From Straminergon stramineum (taxonomy: Eukaryota; Streptophyta; Bryopsida; Hypnales; Calliergonaceae): a DNA stretch of 64,000 nucleotides. Under the pieces are notes generated by a model, which did not search any database, had not been told where the DNA came from, and was given only the letters and a program-made list of their open reading frames with translations. The position numbers and the translations under genes were made by a program. The stretch covers positions 1,674,001-1,738,000 of the forward strand of contig OY987267.1 in NCBI GenBank assembly GCA_963920665.1, in the 5' to 3' direction. Of this stretch, positions 1 to 10,803 are shown in pieces. Numbering within the stretch: position 1 is the first letter of the stretch; each line of letters opens with the position of its first letter.

Positions 1-1
1 G

Positions 2-481
2 CAAAAATCATCTTTCCAGGAGCCGACAGTTAATCCTGTCGACATCCTTCCAGAGGAAGAGGAATTGGAACCTTATTGCGGACCCGCAAATGAGGCGCCA
101 AGGGAAAGCTTCAATCTTTGGGTTGATATTCGTCCAGGTTCGTGGGTTCTGCTCCGACCCGAAGACCTTTCAATTTGTGTTGTCTAGCAAGGAAGAGCAC
201 TGTGCGAGGTTTGTAGAGAGGAAGGCCATGTCAACAATGAGAAGTTCCTGCTCCAATATTGGAGACCGGATAATTCTGAAAGTTCGATGAAATTGAGATA
301 CCAAAATTGTTGGTACGGGAAGTGGGTTGTTGAGAATACACCTCCCGCTTGGGTGGATGCATCTTCTGTAGTATATGCGACTTGGTCCAAGAAAGTTAAC
401 CCGAAATCACAGACCATTCCTAGGAAAAGTAGAAAAGTTGCCCTTGCGAATTTGAATAGGGCAAACGAGGTGGACCCTTGA
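2..481 (+). pseudogene. Broken coding fragment, possibly transposon-derived
   Basis: Frame 2 is open from the window edge to a TGA at 479-481 except for one in-frame TAG at 185-187, so about 158 residues are encoded on either side of a single nonsense codon. Visible features are an acidic stretch (PEEEELEPY), a segment reading RPGSWVLLRPEDLSICVV just before the stop, and after it FLLQYWRPDN, NCWYGKWVVENTPPAWVDAS and a basic end (PRKSRKVALANLNRANEVDP). The aromatic-rich pattern looks like a small beta-barrel such as those at the C-terminus of some large plant transposon-encoded proteins, but I do not recognise the family with certainty. The beginning lies outside the window. Reading on in the same frame after one stop suggests recent decay, or a wider gene model that avoids the stop. 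Confidence 0.45.
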
Positions 482-1632
482 TCGACTATTGTGTGCTGAT
501 CTTTATAGCTATTAGGAGATCTCCCAATTCGTAACTGTGGCAAGCCTTTCAGGAGATCTCCCGATGCTTCGTTTTTCTTGGCTACATAGTGGCACAGCTA
601 TCAGTTGATCTCCCAGTGCTTCATTTTGCTCAACGTTGTATTGGCAGGGCCATTGGGAGATCTCCCGATGTTTCCTTCTAACCGGCGCAAAAGTGGGAGC
701 CTGCGTGTCCACATATGGTTTCTTGTCTTTCAAGGTTTAGTTAGGGACCACCGGTTCTTGTGAAATCTTCTGTGGTGTGAATGCCTTCACTTTATTCATG
801 AAGACTGGAATGTGTTCTTTTTATTCCTTCAGTGCAACCTCCAAATCCCATTTCTTAGTCATAGCAAGTGTTGGCAATCCATTGGCTTTGCTTTTCAATA
901 TTTTCTTGTACTTGATCTCTTAAGCGATTATTAAAATGTTGCAAGACAATTTCCTTCTTTCTTGCACTGTAAGTTACTATTTCCAATATTCTTTTTCATT
1001 CATTCTATTCCATTTCAAATGACTTGGTCTTGTCATTCTTTGGAATCTTCTACCTCTCTGCTTTCAAATGTTCATGTTTCGAACGACTTTGTTAATATCA
1101 ATTAAGGCCAAGTTTTTACATTCATTGTTCATGCCCGGAATACTTTAGGAGGGCATAAGATGCATAAGACCACAATGTTCTGGTATACAAAATGATCATG
1201 CTAGCCTTACAAGGCTTGCACTCCATCGGGAGATTTCCAGGTAACTTACTCCCTACCTCCATTCCAAGTGGTAGCAATTACTTCATCATTCAGAGTTTCA
1301 ATCTTCCCAGACATGTATGTTCGTGTGCGTATGGGGCCTGGCACCACCCTCAAGGAAACCTAAACTTTTGTGTATCTAGATATCTCCCGATGTATTGCCT
1401 AAAATGAATCCATGCGAGCCCTATTTACTTCATTATTCACAGTTAATGTATTTCCTAAGATGCACATTCATGTGATTCAATTGACCTATCGGGAGCCGTG
1501 CAACACACTTATAGAAATTAACTTCACAATATCTGGAAATCTCCCATTGTAATGCCTCACACCATGCATCAGGAGATTTCTGCATTTTCTTAATTTTGGA
1601 CTTTCAATAGTCCAAAAGTAGTTAAATATGGC
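482..1632. repeat. Non-coding stretch with scattered GGGAGATCTCCC palindromes
   Basis: No gene is visible. The palindrome GGGAGATCTCCC, usually followed by GATG, recurs in complete or decayed form near 515, 553, 612, 656, 1227, 1382, 1489, 1537 and 1568. The first four lie about 40-50 bp apart and the rest are more scattered. This looks like the remains of a palindrome-rich repeat, perhaps the downstream part of the element that carried the broken coding fragment. Confidence 0.5.
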
Positions 1633-2252
1633 ATACTACATGCAGACAGATTAGCCTTGCAAAATTAGACTCGACCTTGTATCACGAAGGCAAAAATTAG
1701 AGATTCTTGGATGAATATTCCTGCATTCTTCGTTTCTAACTCACAGTTTCCTGGAAAGTCATTCATCAGACATTTTTTAATCTTCGCCATCCTTCAGATA
1801 CAATATGGCTTTCAGTGGTCATCCAGCATAAAAATAGTTGGCAGAGTGAAGATGTAGGACTACGGCCTTCCTAAGTTACTAAGTTAATGTAGGAGGAGGT
1901 CCTTAAATAGAGCGGGCATTTTGAAGCGACCATAGGTGCAGCCCAAGTACATAGCATGTGGTTGTTGAAATGGACATCACTTTTTTGAGGTATGAAAATG
2001 TGATTTCAAGTGCATGATTTTAGGGCAGTGAGCAATGTTTTTGGACTATTAATATGTGTAGTTCACTAATCATGAATGCATCATTTAATTTTGAACACAG
2101 AATTCAAGATGACAATAAGAAAGAAATGATAAATATAAATTTTAGGGTACAAATTTCTCTTGCTTGATTTAAGGACACTCTATTCCCTTATTATAGAACT
2201 TTCCTGAACATAGTGAGCACCCACTTCATCTATTTCTGTACCGATCTGCTCT

Positions 2253-2771
2253 CATTAGAAAAAATTTCAACCCTCAAAGGGGCTGCTTCACAATGAGAAG
2301 TTTCCCTCAAAGGAATGCACAGCCCCTTTGAGGAATAGTGGTCACTATTCATCATCAATGATGAATAGTACCACAATAAAAAAATATTTAAAAAATATTT
2401 TAATATTTAAAAATGAATATTTTTTAATTAAAAAATATTTAAAAATATTAAAATAATATAAAATAATTAAAATAATATAAAAATAATAATAGAAATCTGA
2501 CGTGGTCGCACTAATGCCACATCAGATCTCACAATTTTGTAATTTTGAATTTATTTTAAGATTAATGTTTTAATTATTTTTTTCATATTTTTTTTATTCT
2601 TGATTTGAACTGTCCCGCGTGAATGAGGCTCTGCAGTTCGCTGGCCGGCGAAAAATAATTAAAAAATTATTTTTTTTTATTTTTTTTTTTTGTGGGAATT
2701 TTTTTTTCCGGCCACTGTTCCCTGCTGTCCGGGACTCGCAGCCCCTTAGAGGGTTCATATTTTTTCTAATG
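2253..2771. mobile_element. 519-bp non-autonomous inverted-repeat element
   Basis: The ends are imperfect inverted repeats of about 34 bp that start CATTAGAAAAAAT and run into CAAAGGGGCTGC on the left and the complement of GCAGCCCCTTAGAGGG on the right. A second inverted pair (CTCAAAGGGGCTG / CAGCCCCTTTGAG) makes a subterminal hairpin at 2274-2334, and the middle is AT-rich with a GC-rich CTGGCCGGCG / CCGGCC pair. Direct repeat copy B and the inverted segment near 12050 both have the uninterrupted target (GATCTGCTCTTTT then CAAAGGC or GAAAGGC). Joining the flanks here restores the target without leaving a clear target duplication, which is unusual; slippage in the T run could hide 1-3 bp. There is no coding capacity. 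Confidence 0.8.
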
Positions 2772-3474
2772 TTTCAAAGGCACATGATAATTCATTACTG
2801 CTAAAGTCTATGACCATTATTAGAAACCAACAGACTTTTCACTTTGGATAATCATATCTAATTCATTCTAATTCAGAAAATTACAGTTTAAATTGCAGTT
2901 TGTTTCTTTTCCATTTCTACCCTTAAGCTTACGTACTGAGTCATCTGCTGCTCTGCGTGATCTCAACAATGAGTTAACTACTCGTAGTGAGGAATATAAT
3001 ATATAAGTTATCAACATCATCTGTCAACCCAGCTCCATTCTTCCTCAACATGTGTTTGGTATGGTAGCATTGGTCAAAGACGCCGGCTGCTGGTAAGGTT
3101 CTATCCACTGACAGATGCTTTTCGGACAGACTTCCATCTGTCAGCAAGCAGGTCTTCGATGAATCAGCAAACTATCAAGGTTTTAGTTTTTGTCAGGGAA
3201 GGGACAGTAAGTTAAGTACATCTATCAGGAATAAACTAAGAATAAATTAAGGAAACCGACACTATGTTTCGGAATACTACATTTAGGTACATCAACACAT
3301 CAAATGTACAAGTCTACAACACAATCATGTTGATTTTGAGTGAGTGCACTTTAATCCTGTAGCACCTAAATCCTTTCTTGAATTTTTGCATATCTTTGCT
3401 TAATAAAATCTTTATAGATAGATATGATTTATCTCAATTTCATCAATTTTTTCTTATAAAAAGTGTGATTTTCA

Positions 3475-4052
3475 TTAATCCTTAAACGTCCAGATTCATC
3501 TACAGAATTGACAATTTGAGAAAAATCATTATAAAGTGCTATTTGGAAGCATATTTTGGAATTGATATACAAATGAAAGTTGTAGATTATGATTTGTAGA
3601 TTCCATCTATACGATTAGAGTCACCAATGCTATCACCAATATTCTTTTGTAAATTTTGAGAGAAAAATTCCAAAAATTCCTTCAAAATTTGATTACAAGC
3701 AAAATCTAATTATTTTTTGAGTAAAATTTTTAGGAATGGATTTGAAATGAGTTTCTCGTCACAAGGTGACTTTTTGAAATTTTTGTGTTCTTCCTATCTA
3801 TGACCTCAGTTTCACTAATCTAGTTTAGAACTAAAGTTAATGCAGTTTGACCACTTGACATACTTGCACATTTGTAATTTTAGAAAAATATGAACTCTAG
3901 TAACACCAAATCCAACCCTTAGATAGGACAAAAACTTGATAACGTATCTTCACAAATTAAAATAACTTTCATCCAAGTAGTTAGGGGGATGAAACTGGTG
4001 TTTCAAACTATTCATCATCTAGAAAATGAACATCAACACATTAAGGGGTTAA
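3475..4052 (+). mobile_element. TTAA-flanked element, family X, copy in repeat A
   Basis: The element is bounded by TTAA at 3475-3478 and 4049-4052. The left end reads TCCTTAAACGTCCAGATTC and the right end ATTAAGGGG before TTAA, decayed from a CCCCTAAA-type terminal inverted repeat. It has no ORF of note. The same family is found inverted at 10929-11506 and again at 42660-43223. In direct repeat copy B this exact target is empty (TCATTAACTCTGAAGCAC at 10801), which shows that TTAA is duplicated on insertion. Confidence 0.85.
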
Positions 4053-4278
4053 CCCTGAAGCACTCCGACGTCCATATTTTGGACAATGAACAGAGGGCTT
4101 CAAGGCACTTATTAGTCCAACCAACTTCTCATTCATCCAATGTAATATTTGAATCCAAAGAAGACAACCATCCTTAATGACTGAATTCATGAAATTTCAG
4201 TAAATCATTTTTCTGTACAAAGATATAAGCAAAAATGTGCAAAAATTCAGAAAAAGGATTGAGGCATTTAGGGGTTAT
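4049..4278 (+). mobile_element. TTAA-type element, family V, copy in repeat A
   Basis: This short unit starts TTAACCCTGAAGCACTCCGA and ends GGCATTTAGGGGTTAT, a weakly conserved inverted pair of the TTAACCCCTAAA type. It carries a small palindrome, GTCCATATTTTGGAC, near its left end that is also found near the X element end. In copy B the homologous unit (10804-11606) is split by an X insertion at an internal TTAA; here that internal TTAA at 4174-4177 is intact. Confidence 0.55.
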
Positions 4279-4685
4279 AGGTCGAGCGTTTGTTTGCCAA
4301 AAGCTGGAATGAATGAGAAGTTCTTTCACTTCTTTGGTCAGGAAAGCCCATCGAACATACCTCTCAGTTCATCTTCCCCAATTGAGATGTTGAAGAGCTA
4401 AAGGGGGAAGGACCTTCAATTTTTTAACCATGAAAGGATAGGGTTATGATCATATAACTCAACTTTGAAATCCTAACTTCTGGTTGTATGCTCCCAATTT
4501 TATGATTAACATCATCATCTAATAGGAATTTTGGATTTCCACAACACTTACACTAATTAATGTAGCTGCAATGGAGTTGTGGGGCAACCATAGAGGTAAC
4601 TGAATGGGCCAGAATGAGACCTCAGAAACTAGTAACCAACCTCCCAAAGTCTATGGAACTTGTTGGTGAATTCTGGGTGATCCTA

Positions 4686-4822
4686 AGGTAGGAGGCTCTT
4701 GAAGTGTCCATTTAAGCCTACCTAACTCATCTTTGACAGTAATAGATATTTCAAACAATATGTCATTCATTCCTAGATAGGATTTGCAATTAGAACCCGG
4801 ACACTTCAAGAGCCTCCTACCT
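4686..4822. mobile_element. 137-bp MITE, family T (TA target duplication)
   Basis: The terminal inverted repeats are a perfect 24 bp beginning AGGTAGGAGGCTCTTGAAGT. The element is flanked by TA on both sides (4684-4685 and 4823-4824). Direct repeat copy B has the empty site GATCCTACTGTAT near 13195, so the 2-bp TA duplication is proved by comparison. A TA duplication is the habit of the Tc1/mariner group, which makes this probably a mariner-type MITE. It has no coding capacity. Confidence 0.85.
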
Positions 4823-5724
4823 TACTGTATATTAGCTGAGGTAGAATTACTTGAAATCATTCCGGGAATTCCACAATGTTGATAGTTTTGTTTTGTTTTG
4901 TTGGAACCCGGAGTTTATTCCAAGAATGTTGGTAGTTTTCATGACGCACAACCTGAAACATAAATTTATATCAATCCTACTTTTCAAAGTTGTTGATTAT
5001 GTTGGACATTATGGACTACATTAAATAGTTAAATTAGGCTGCTCTAACAATTAGGTTGCCTTCTCCCAAGAAAGTTATTGTACAAGTCATCAAAGTCAAC
5101 TAATACTTCTACACTAAATAGGGGTATTAAGGGGACCTATACTAATCAATCAACATTCCACACTATATAAATATCTATTTTTATTGTACATCAATAGTTA
5201 TTGAAGTGTCTGGGCAATGTACATCATGTTTCAAACATCGACAATTTTCTACAATTAGTCCCATTAATTTTTTGGTCCCTTTAATATTCCTATTCAATGT
5301 ACAAATATTTCCATTTGTGAAATGTGGAGGTTCATGAGTCCCAATTATAACAATACTTAATTCAAAAGTAGTACATTCTTGTCCAATAGCGATAAATGTT
5401 TATACGGTGTCAAATGTCGAGAGATTAGTGTGGAGCAACTTAATTTCACTATTTAGTATAGGTGATGTAAAAATAGAGCCTTATCATAAGAAGCAACATG
5501 CCAAGCCTAAGGGGAGGCAAGGGATGTTATTTCTAGTAAATGAGGCTCTACTATTGCATTACTAGATATAACCTCAATCATGTTGAATGGTTGAATCTTA
5601 GGCACCCTTGGTCAACCTTGCTCAGTGATCAAGGATCTAAGAGAAGGACATCATATTGCTAAAGCACCCCTAAGTTATTAGTTGTTGTTTTTAATTTTTG
5701 AGAAAATGCCAGGATGGTGAACCC

Positions 5725-5974
5725 TTAACCCCTCAAGGCCCAAGGAGACTATTTTGGACCTCTCACCTATTCAACTAGTCAAAGTTAGAACTTCATTTCC
5801 CTACATTCTCAGAAGTATATCTAAGTGAATTTCATATTATGATGTTCATATTGAATGGGGAAGTTCAAAAGTACAATTGACATCATGTAATAAGCTTGAT
5901 GTACAATGCATATTGTCAATCAAAGCTCAAACTTGTGAAAAAGTACAAAAAGTGCTTAGGCCCTGAGGGGTTAA
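5725..5974. mobile_element. TTAA-flanked MITE, family Y, copy in repeat A
   Basis: A 250-bp unit bounded by TTAA. Its ends are TTAACCCCTCAAGGCCCAAG and, on the complement, TTAACCCCTCAGGGCCTAAG, giving inverted repeats of about 20 bp. The same element occupies the same place in repeat copy B (14109-14358), so it was present before the duplication. It has no ORF. Confidence 0.75.
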
Positions 5975-6269
5975 AAGCCGGGTTGGTGATCATGGAAATC
6001 AAGCATTTTGGAATTGTGTGACATCATCCATTTCTTAAAAATAAAAAATACCCATTGGGAGTCAAACTACTGTAGAAGCTCTCCCCTTTCCACCCCTAAT
6101 TCTGAGGATGAATAGTTGCAATTCTTTGCTATAGAAGAGAATTCCTTGACATTCAACAGACAAAAAACATTCAATGTAAGGCTCCAGAGGGAGGAGAATT
6201 CCAAACCAGGAACTTATTTATTACTACCAGCACCTGCTAACTTTGCACTATGACTGTTGAATGTGTGAC

Positions 6270-6660
6270 TATAGTAAAACCACCCATAACCAACCACTTA
6301 AGCATTTTGTGCATGATCTGGAGTAGTAGAAGGCATTGTTAAATTTTTGCCGTGTAGAGAAATAGAAATGATGGATGTTATCAAATTTTCATAATTTTTT
6401 TCCTTAAACTCAAATTGTTATGAATTTCAGAAGCCAAAAGTTGGCCTGCTCCCATCTCCAATATATAGATTCTTCCATCACTGCTCATCTAAAGACTAAT
6501 TTGGCTCTGAAAACGAAGCACATGTGTCATACCAATTATGGCTAGAAGATAGTTAGAAACCAGAAAACTAATGGTTAAATATCTGTCATCTCTCTGTTGA
6601 ATTTCCCATTACCTACATATTGACCATGGGTCTTGGCTGGTCATGGGAGGTTCTACCATA
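6270..6660. mobile_element. About 390-bp MITE, family K, touching the PR-1 stop
   Basis: The ends form an inverted repeat (TATAGTAAAACCACCCATAA on the left; complement of the right end TATGGTAGAACCTCCCATGA). A second copy of the whole unit lies at 43764-44161, and a larger relative with the same TAGTAGAACC ends is at 51055-51643. TA sits at both borders, so a TA target duplication is possible but no empty site is available here. The right end lies three bases from the stop codon of the PR-1 gene, so the transcript's 3' untranslated region should start inside this element. Confidence 0.75.
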
Positions 6661-6663
6661 CAT

Positions 6664-8469
6664 CTAGTCACGACTACCCTCCACCTCCGAGGGCATCACT
6701 ATATTGTCAGATTGCAGGTACGGCCTCTCCCCGTTAAAATTACCGGGGGGGTTGTAACTGCAAACCACGAATTTCCCGCCTCCAGGGCAGTTGGCTGAGC
6801 CACATCCTACCGTCTGGCTATTTCTCCAGACAACCTGCAGAACACATTTAACAGTCAGTGCTTCACTCACGAATAAGGATGCCGTACACTGACTTAATTA
6901 TCACCGTGACTTTTAAGGCATGTAGAATGAATTTAGAAATTTAGAAACAATGGGAAGTCTATTTATGGTGACCGTTAAGCATACCCAGAATCAAATGGCT
7001 TGAAATTTGAGGGAACAACTAACATAACATTTTCCTTGATCATCCTTGCAGTGCATAGTGGAATTTGGCAAGGAAGGTTACCGCATTATGTTTTTTCCTA
7101 ACTTCAAAGTTGATAGTTGCAAATTCCAAGTTAAGACCAAAATTACATTATCTTTTAGCATGATTGGAATCAATGACTGGCAGTTCGATTATAGTACCAC
7201 CACAGCAGTAGCACCTAGCGTACTTGGAATCAATAGCAGTAAAGTTGCGAGAAGGATAAACTCAATTGCAAGATTCTTGTAGCTTATTTACTGAGAGTCA
7301 ATGTCTGCAAATTCCAAGGTAAGACCAATTCAACATAATCTTTTAACATACCCTTCGTAATAGCGTCTAAAAATTAAAGGATAAGACCAAAGTCATCATA
7401 ATCCTGGAACACTACTAGATTTTGAAGGTTTTCACAACGTTTTTTCAGCAACGATTTTAGCTACATGCTTCGAGCAACATTTTTCAGCGAACATGTAAAT
7501 TTTGGAACATGATGCTCAAGCGAACATGCCAAAATTTCACAGCAACGATGTTCATCGATTGTTAAATTGACGTGATCCTGCGGCAGTAATCATGACACCA
7601 ATCTACACAATTCTCAAAAACCTAAGCCTAGTAAAGATTTACGTTTCAGGGCGCGCACGCGCGCAGCCTGGAATTGCATGCCAAAGTCTTGGAATATGCC
7701 AATTCAATGAAATTGGCAAAGTTCCAGAACGTTGGGTCACTCAGGACACATTTCGTAGAAACGTTGAGTGTCAATTTTAGAATCACGTTTCAGTATATTA
7801 TCATAATTCAGAAACGTTCAGTCGTACGCTCCTATAAAACTTTACAGAAGGGGGAGAATTCGATCAATTACTAATGTTTCTGGCCCAGCGCGATTTTAGC
7901 ATACGCAGAGTCGAAATTTTAGAGGAACAAAACATAAATCATCTTTCAGGATATCATCCATGTGCCAATGAACGGACACTTCCAATAACAGGGCAGCTCA
8001 CCAGGCATATTCAACTGTCCGGTGAATAACAAAAAACTCGCGGTGACTACAGAAAATTCTCATTGGCATGTGTACGATACTATACCTGCGTGTAGTGTCC
8101 GCAGATTCTGCCAGCAGCGCAAGAATTGGACGCATAGTTGTAGAACTGCTTCTCATTCACCCACGCCGTGACCGCGGCGGCCGGCGTGGACTGTCCACTG
8201 GACCAGAAGATATTCTCCCCGTAAGGCCCTCCGGAGTGCGACAGCGCACATCCCGCCGTGTTCGCTTGGTTGCTGGCCCAGTTGGTAGCATACGTTTGCA
8301 AGGTATTGCTCCACGCCAAGTTAGGAATGCCAGCGCCGACAGCCTGCCGCGCTTGGTTGTGCGCGCTCAAGTATTGGTCTGCCACGCTCTGCGCCGACAC
8401 CGGGGACGCCACAAACCCAAACCACAACGTCACCACAAGCAAAGTCGTCAATCCCCATCTCGAGGCCAT
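6664..8469 (-). CDS. PR-1-type secreted CAP-domain protein, two exons
   Basis: Exon 1 is 8086-8469 and exon 2 is 6664-6834. The phase-0 intron has a GTATAG donor and a TTCTGCAG acceptor and joins ICGHYTQ to VVWRNS, giving 184 residues. The first ATG in frame (8469) is followed by a signal peptide (about residues 1-26, hydrophobic TTLLVVTLWFGFVASPVSAQ). The mature protein is a complete CAP domain: SAHNQAR with the first conserved His, GPYGENIF with the Glu, the GHYTQVVWRNS signature and CSYNPPGNF near the end. Six cysteines, as usual for PR-1, would form three disulfides. The C-terminus extends about 16 residues past the family's normal end (to VEGSRD). PR-1 proteins act in the apoplast in defence and bind sterols. 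The 1.25-kb intron contains no gene, only a short direct repeat (7111-7160 and 7302-7350) and a GCGCGCACGCGCGC run. Confidence 0.92.
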
Positions 8470-9388
8470 TGATCTAGCTTCGACTACACTTCGACTAGAG
8501 CTTTGCAAATTGCAATTGGAAAATTCGGACTCCTGAAGAGCTTTGCCAGTTGCAAAATTCGAAGTGGGTGATGGATGAGATCGATAGAATCGATCGAGCT
8601 AGCTAGATCGATCTATGCTAACGGACTGGGGGAAGTATAAAATTGATAGATCTATGCGTGATGAACTGATGTGCCCAGTGTCTGGAGTTTGAACTTGTGG
8701 ACCAGCTTTAGATCGGTGCAATTTATAGGAGAATTTTTGGGGTGGATCGATGGGGTGTCGAAGGCGTGGTCGATGGTCCGTTTGTCATTTGGGTCGTCTC
8801 GCAAGCACGTGCTGGACTTGAGGTATATATGTACGTATTGACTTCACGCTTAACCCATGCCAGTGGGGGCTACTAGTGATTTCTTTACTCATTTTAGGAC
8901 GTACTGAGTACTATGTTTTGACGACACTCACTCTAACTTGTGCAGTGAAATTTTTAGCTTGCAGTACAGTGTAGGAGAGGGGATTTTCACTGTGAGGATT
9001 CGGGATTTCAGCCGGGGTTGAAGAGGGAGGGCAGGTTAACCTATTTCTATCCACATTCAGTCCCATTTGTAGTCCCTTCTATCACAACCCGTTTATATTA
9101 TACTCGTAGTACTAGTTTACAGGATGCTTTTGGAACAAATTTCGACAAATATTGGGAAATTTCTAGCAAGCCTAGCTACAAGAAATTGAAGGATGTCAAT
9201 TGGATGATTTAACCATATTTTACCTCTTTTGTGGAGAATATGTTCAAAATCGCCAGTATTGCTTTGCAGCTACCTAAACACAACAAAACATTATAATTCC
9301 AAAATTCGCCAGACTTGGCAGACTGAACCAAACTTTTGGAGCCACCCCGGCAAAAAAAACAAAGAGAGTATTGTACACACTGCCTTAC
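8470..9388. other. PR-1 upstream region
   Basis: No coding region is seen. The stretch 8520-8800 probably contains the PR-1 5' untranslated region and promoter; the rest up to repeat copy B is unremarkable AT-rich sequence. The short ORFs here lack family features. Confidence 0.5.
8720..8727 (-). promoter_or_regulatory. Candidate TATA box for PR-1
   Basis: On the minus strand this reads TATAAATT, about 250 bp upstream of the PR-1 start codon. That would place transcription start roughly 220 bp before the ATG. A second TATA-like run (complement of TATAAAAT) lies nearer, at 8637-8644. The choice between them is a guess from position. Confidence 0.3.
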
Positions 9389-9643
9389 TACATGCAGACA
9401 GATTAGCCTTGCAAAATTAGACTCGACCCTGTATCACGAAGGCAAAAACTAGAGATTCCTGGATGAATATTCCTGCATTCTTCGTTTCTAACTCACAGTT
9501 TCCTGGAAAGTCATTCATCAGACATTTTTTAATCTTCGCCATCCTTCAGATACAGTATGGCTTTCAGTGGTCATCCAGCATAAAAATAGTTGGCAGAGTG
9601 AAAATGTAGGACTGCGGCCTTCCTAAGTTACTAAATTAATATA

Positions 9644-10246
9644 GGAGGAGGTCCTTAAATGGAGTGGGCATTTAGAAGCAACCATAGGTGCAGCCCAAGT
9701 ACATAGCATGTGGTTGTTGAAATGGATATCACTTTTTTGAGGTAGGAAAATGTAATTTCAAGTGCATGATTTTAGGGCAGTGAGCAATGTTTTTGGACTA
9801 TTATTATGTGTGGTTCACTAATCATGAATGCATCATTTAATTTTGAACACATAATTCAAGATGACAATAAGAAAGAAATGATAAATATAAATTTCAGGGT
9901 ACAAATTTCTCTTGCTTGATTTAGGACACTCTATTCCCTTATTATGAAACTTTCTTGAACATAGTGAGCACCCACTTCATCTATTTCTGCACCGATCTGC
10001 TCTTTTGAAAGGCACATGATAATTCATTACTGCTAAAGTCTATGACCATTATTAACAACCAATAGACTTTTCACTTTGGATAATCATATCTAATTCATTC
10101 TAATTCAGAAAATTACAATTTAAATTGCAGTTTGTTTCTTTTCCATTTCTCTGTCTACCAAAAAAAATTGGAAATCATTGGACAACCAGTTTCTTTCACA
10201 TATCTGTTTTTCTTCTTAGATGTGCCATTCTTGAGCCTTCTACCCT
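9644..10246. mobile_element. About 600-bp T-family element, older copy
   Basis: The left end (TAGGAGGAGGTCCTTAAATG) and right end (TTGAGCCTTCTACCCT followed by TA) are diverged AGGTAGGAGGCTC-type inverted repeats. Most of its interior recurs, inverted, in the longer element at 11820-13039. The copy A counterpart (from about 1891) has lost its right end. It is therefore older than the duplication and non-coding. Confidence 0.6.
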
Positions 10247-10803
10247 TAAGCTTACGTACTGAGTCATCTGCTGCTCTGCGTGATCTCAACAATGAGTTAA
10301 CTACTCGTAGTGAGGAATATAATATATAAGTTATCAACATCATCTGTCAACCCAGCTCCATTCTTCCTCAACATGTGTTTGGTATGGTAGCATTGGTCAA
10401 AGACGCCGGCTGCTGGTAAGGTTCTATCCACTGACAGATGCTTTTCGGACAGACTTCCATCTGTCAGCAAGCAGGTCTTCGATGAATCAGCAAACTATCA
10501 AGGTTTCAGTTTTTGTCAGGGAAGGTACAGTAAGTTAAGTATATCCATCAGGAATAAACTAAGAATAAATTAAGAAAACCGACACTATGTTTCGGAATAC
10601 TACATTTAGGTACATCAACACATCAAATGTACAAGTCTACAACACAATCATGTTGATTTTGAGTGAGTGTGAGTGCACTTTAATCCTGTAGCACCTAAAT
10701 CCTTTCTTGAATTTTTGCATATCTTTGCTTAATAAAATCTTCATAGATAGATATGATTTATCTCAATTTCATCAATTTTTTCTTATCAAAAGTGTGATTT
10801 TCA

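Larger units (their letters stand above)
1633..6172 (+). repeat. Large direct repeat, copy A (about 4.5 kb)
   Basis: From TACTACATGCAGACAGATTA at the left edge to ACAGACAAAAAACAT at the right edge this block is closely similar, in the same orientation, to 9389-14557. Shared stretches differ by a few percent. Differences are nearly all insertions of inverted-repeat elements: copy A alone has the 519-bp element at 2253-2771 and the 137-bp element at 4686-4822, while copy B alone has 11820-13039. No long ORF is present, and I see no terminal repeats that would make the whole block one transposon, so segmental duplication around the PR-1 gene is the simplest reading. Confidence 0.85.

Noticed and set aside
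3475..4177. Simple inversion between repeats A and B
   Set aside because: The 125-bp U segment keeps its orientation in both copies, so an inversion cannot explain the difference; separate insertions at two TTAA sites can.
7046..7282. 78-codon ORF inside the PR-1 intron
   Set aside because: Lies on the opposite strand within the intron, in AT-rich sequence with no family resemblance.
8068..8536. Plus-strand ORFs over PR-1 exon 1
   Set aside because: Antisense shadows of the GC-rich signal peptide and CAP-domain exon.
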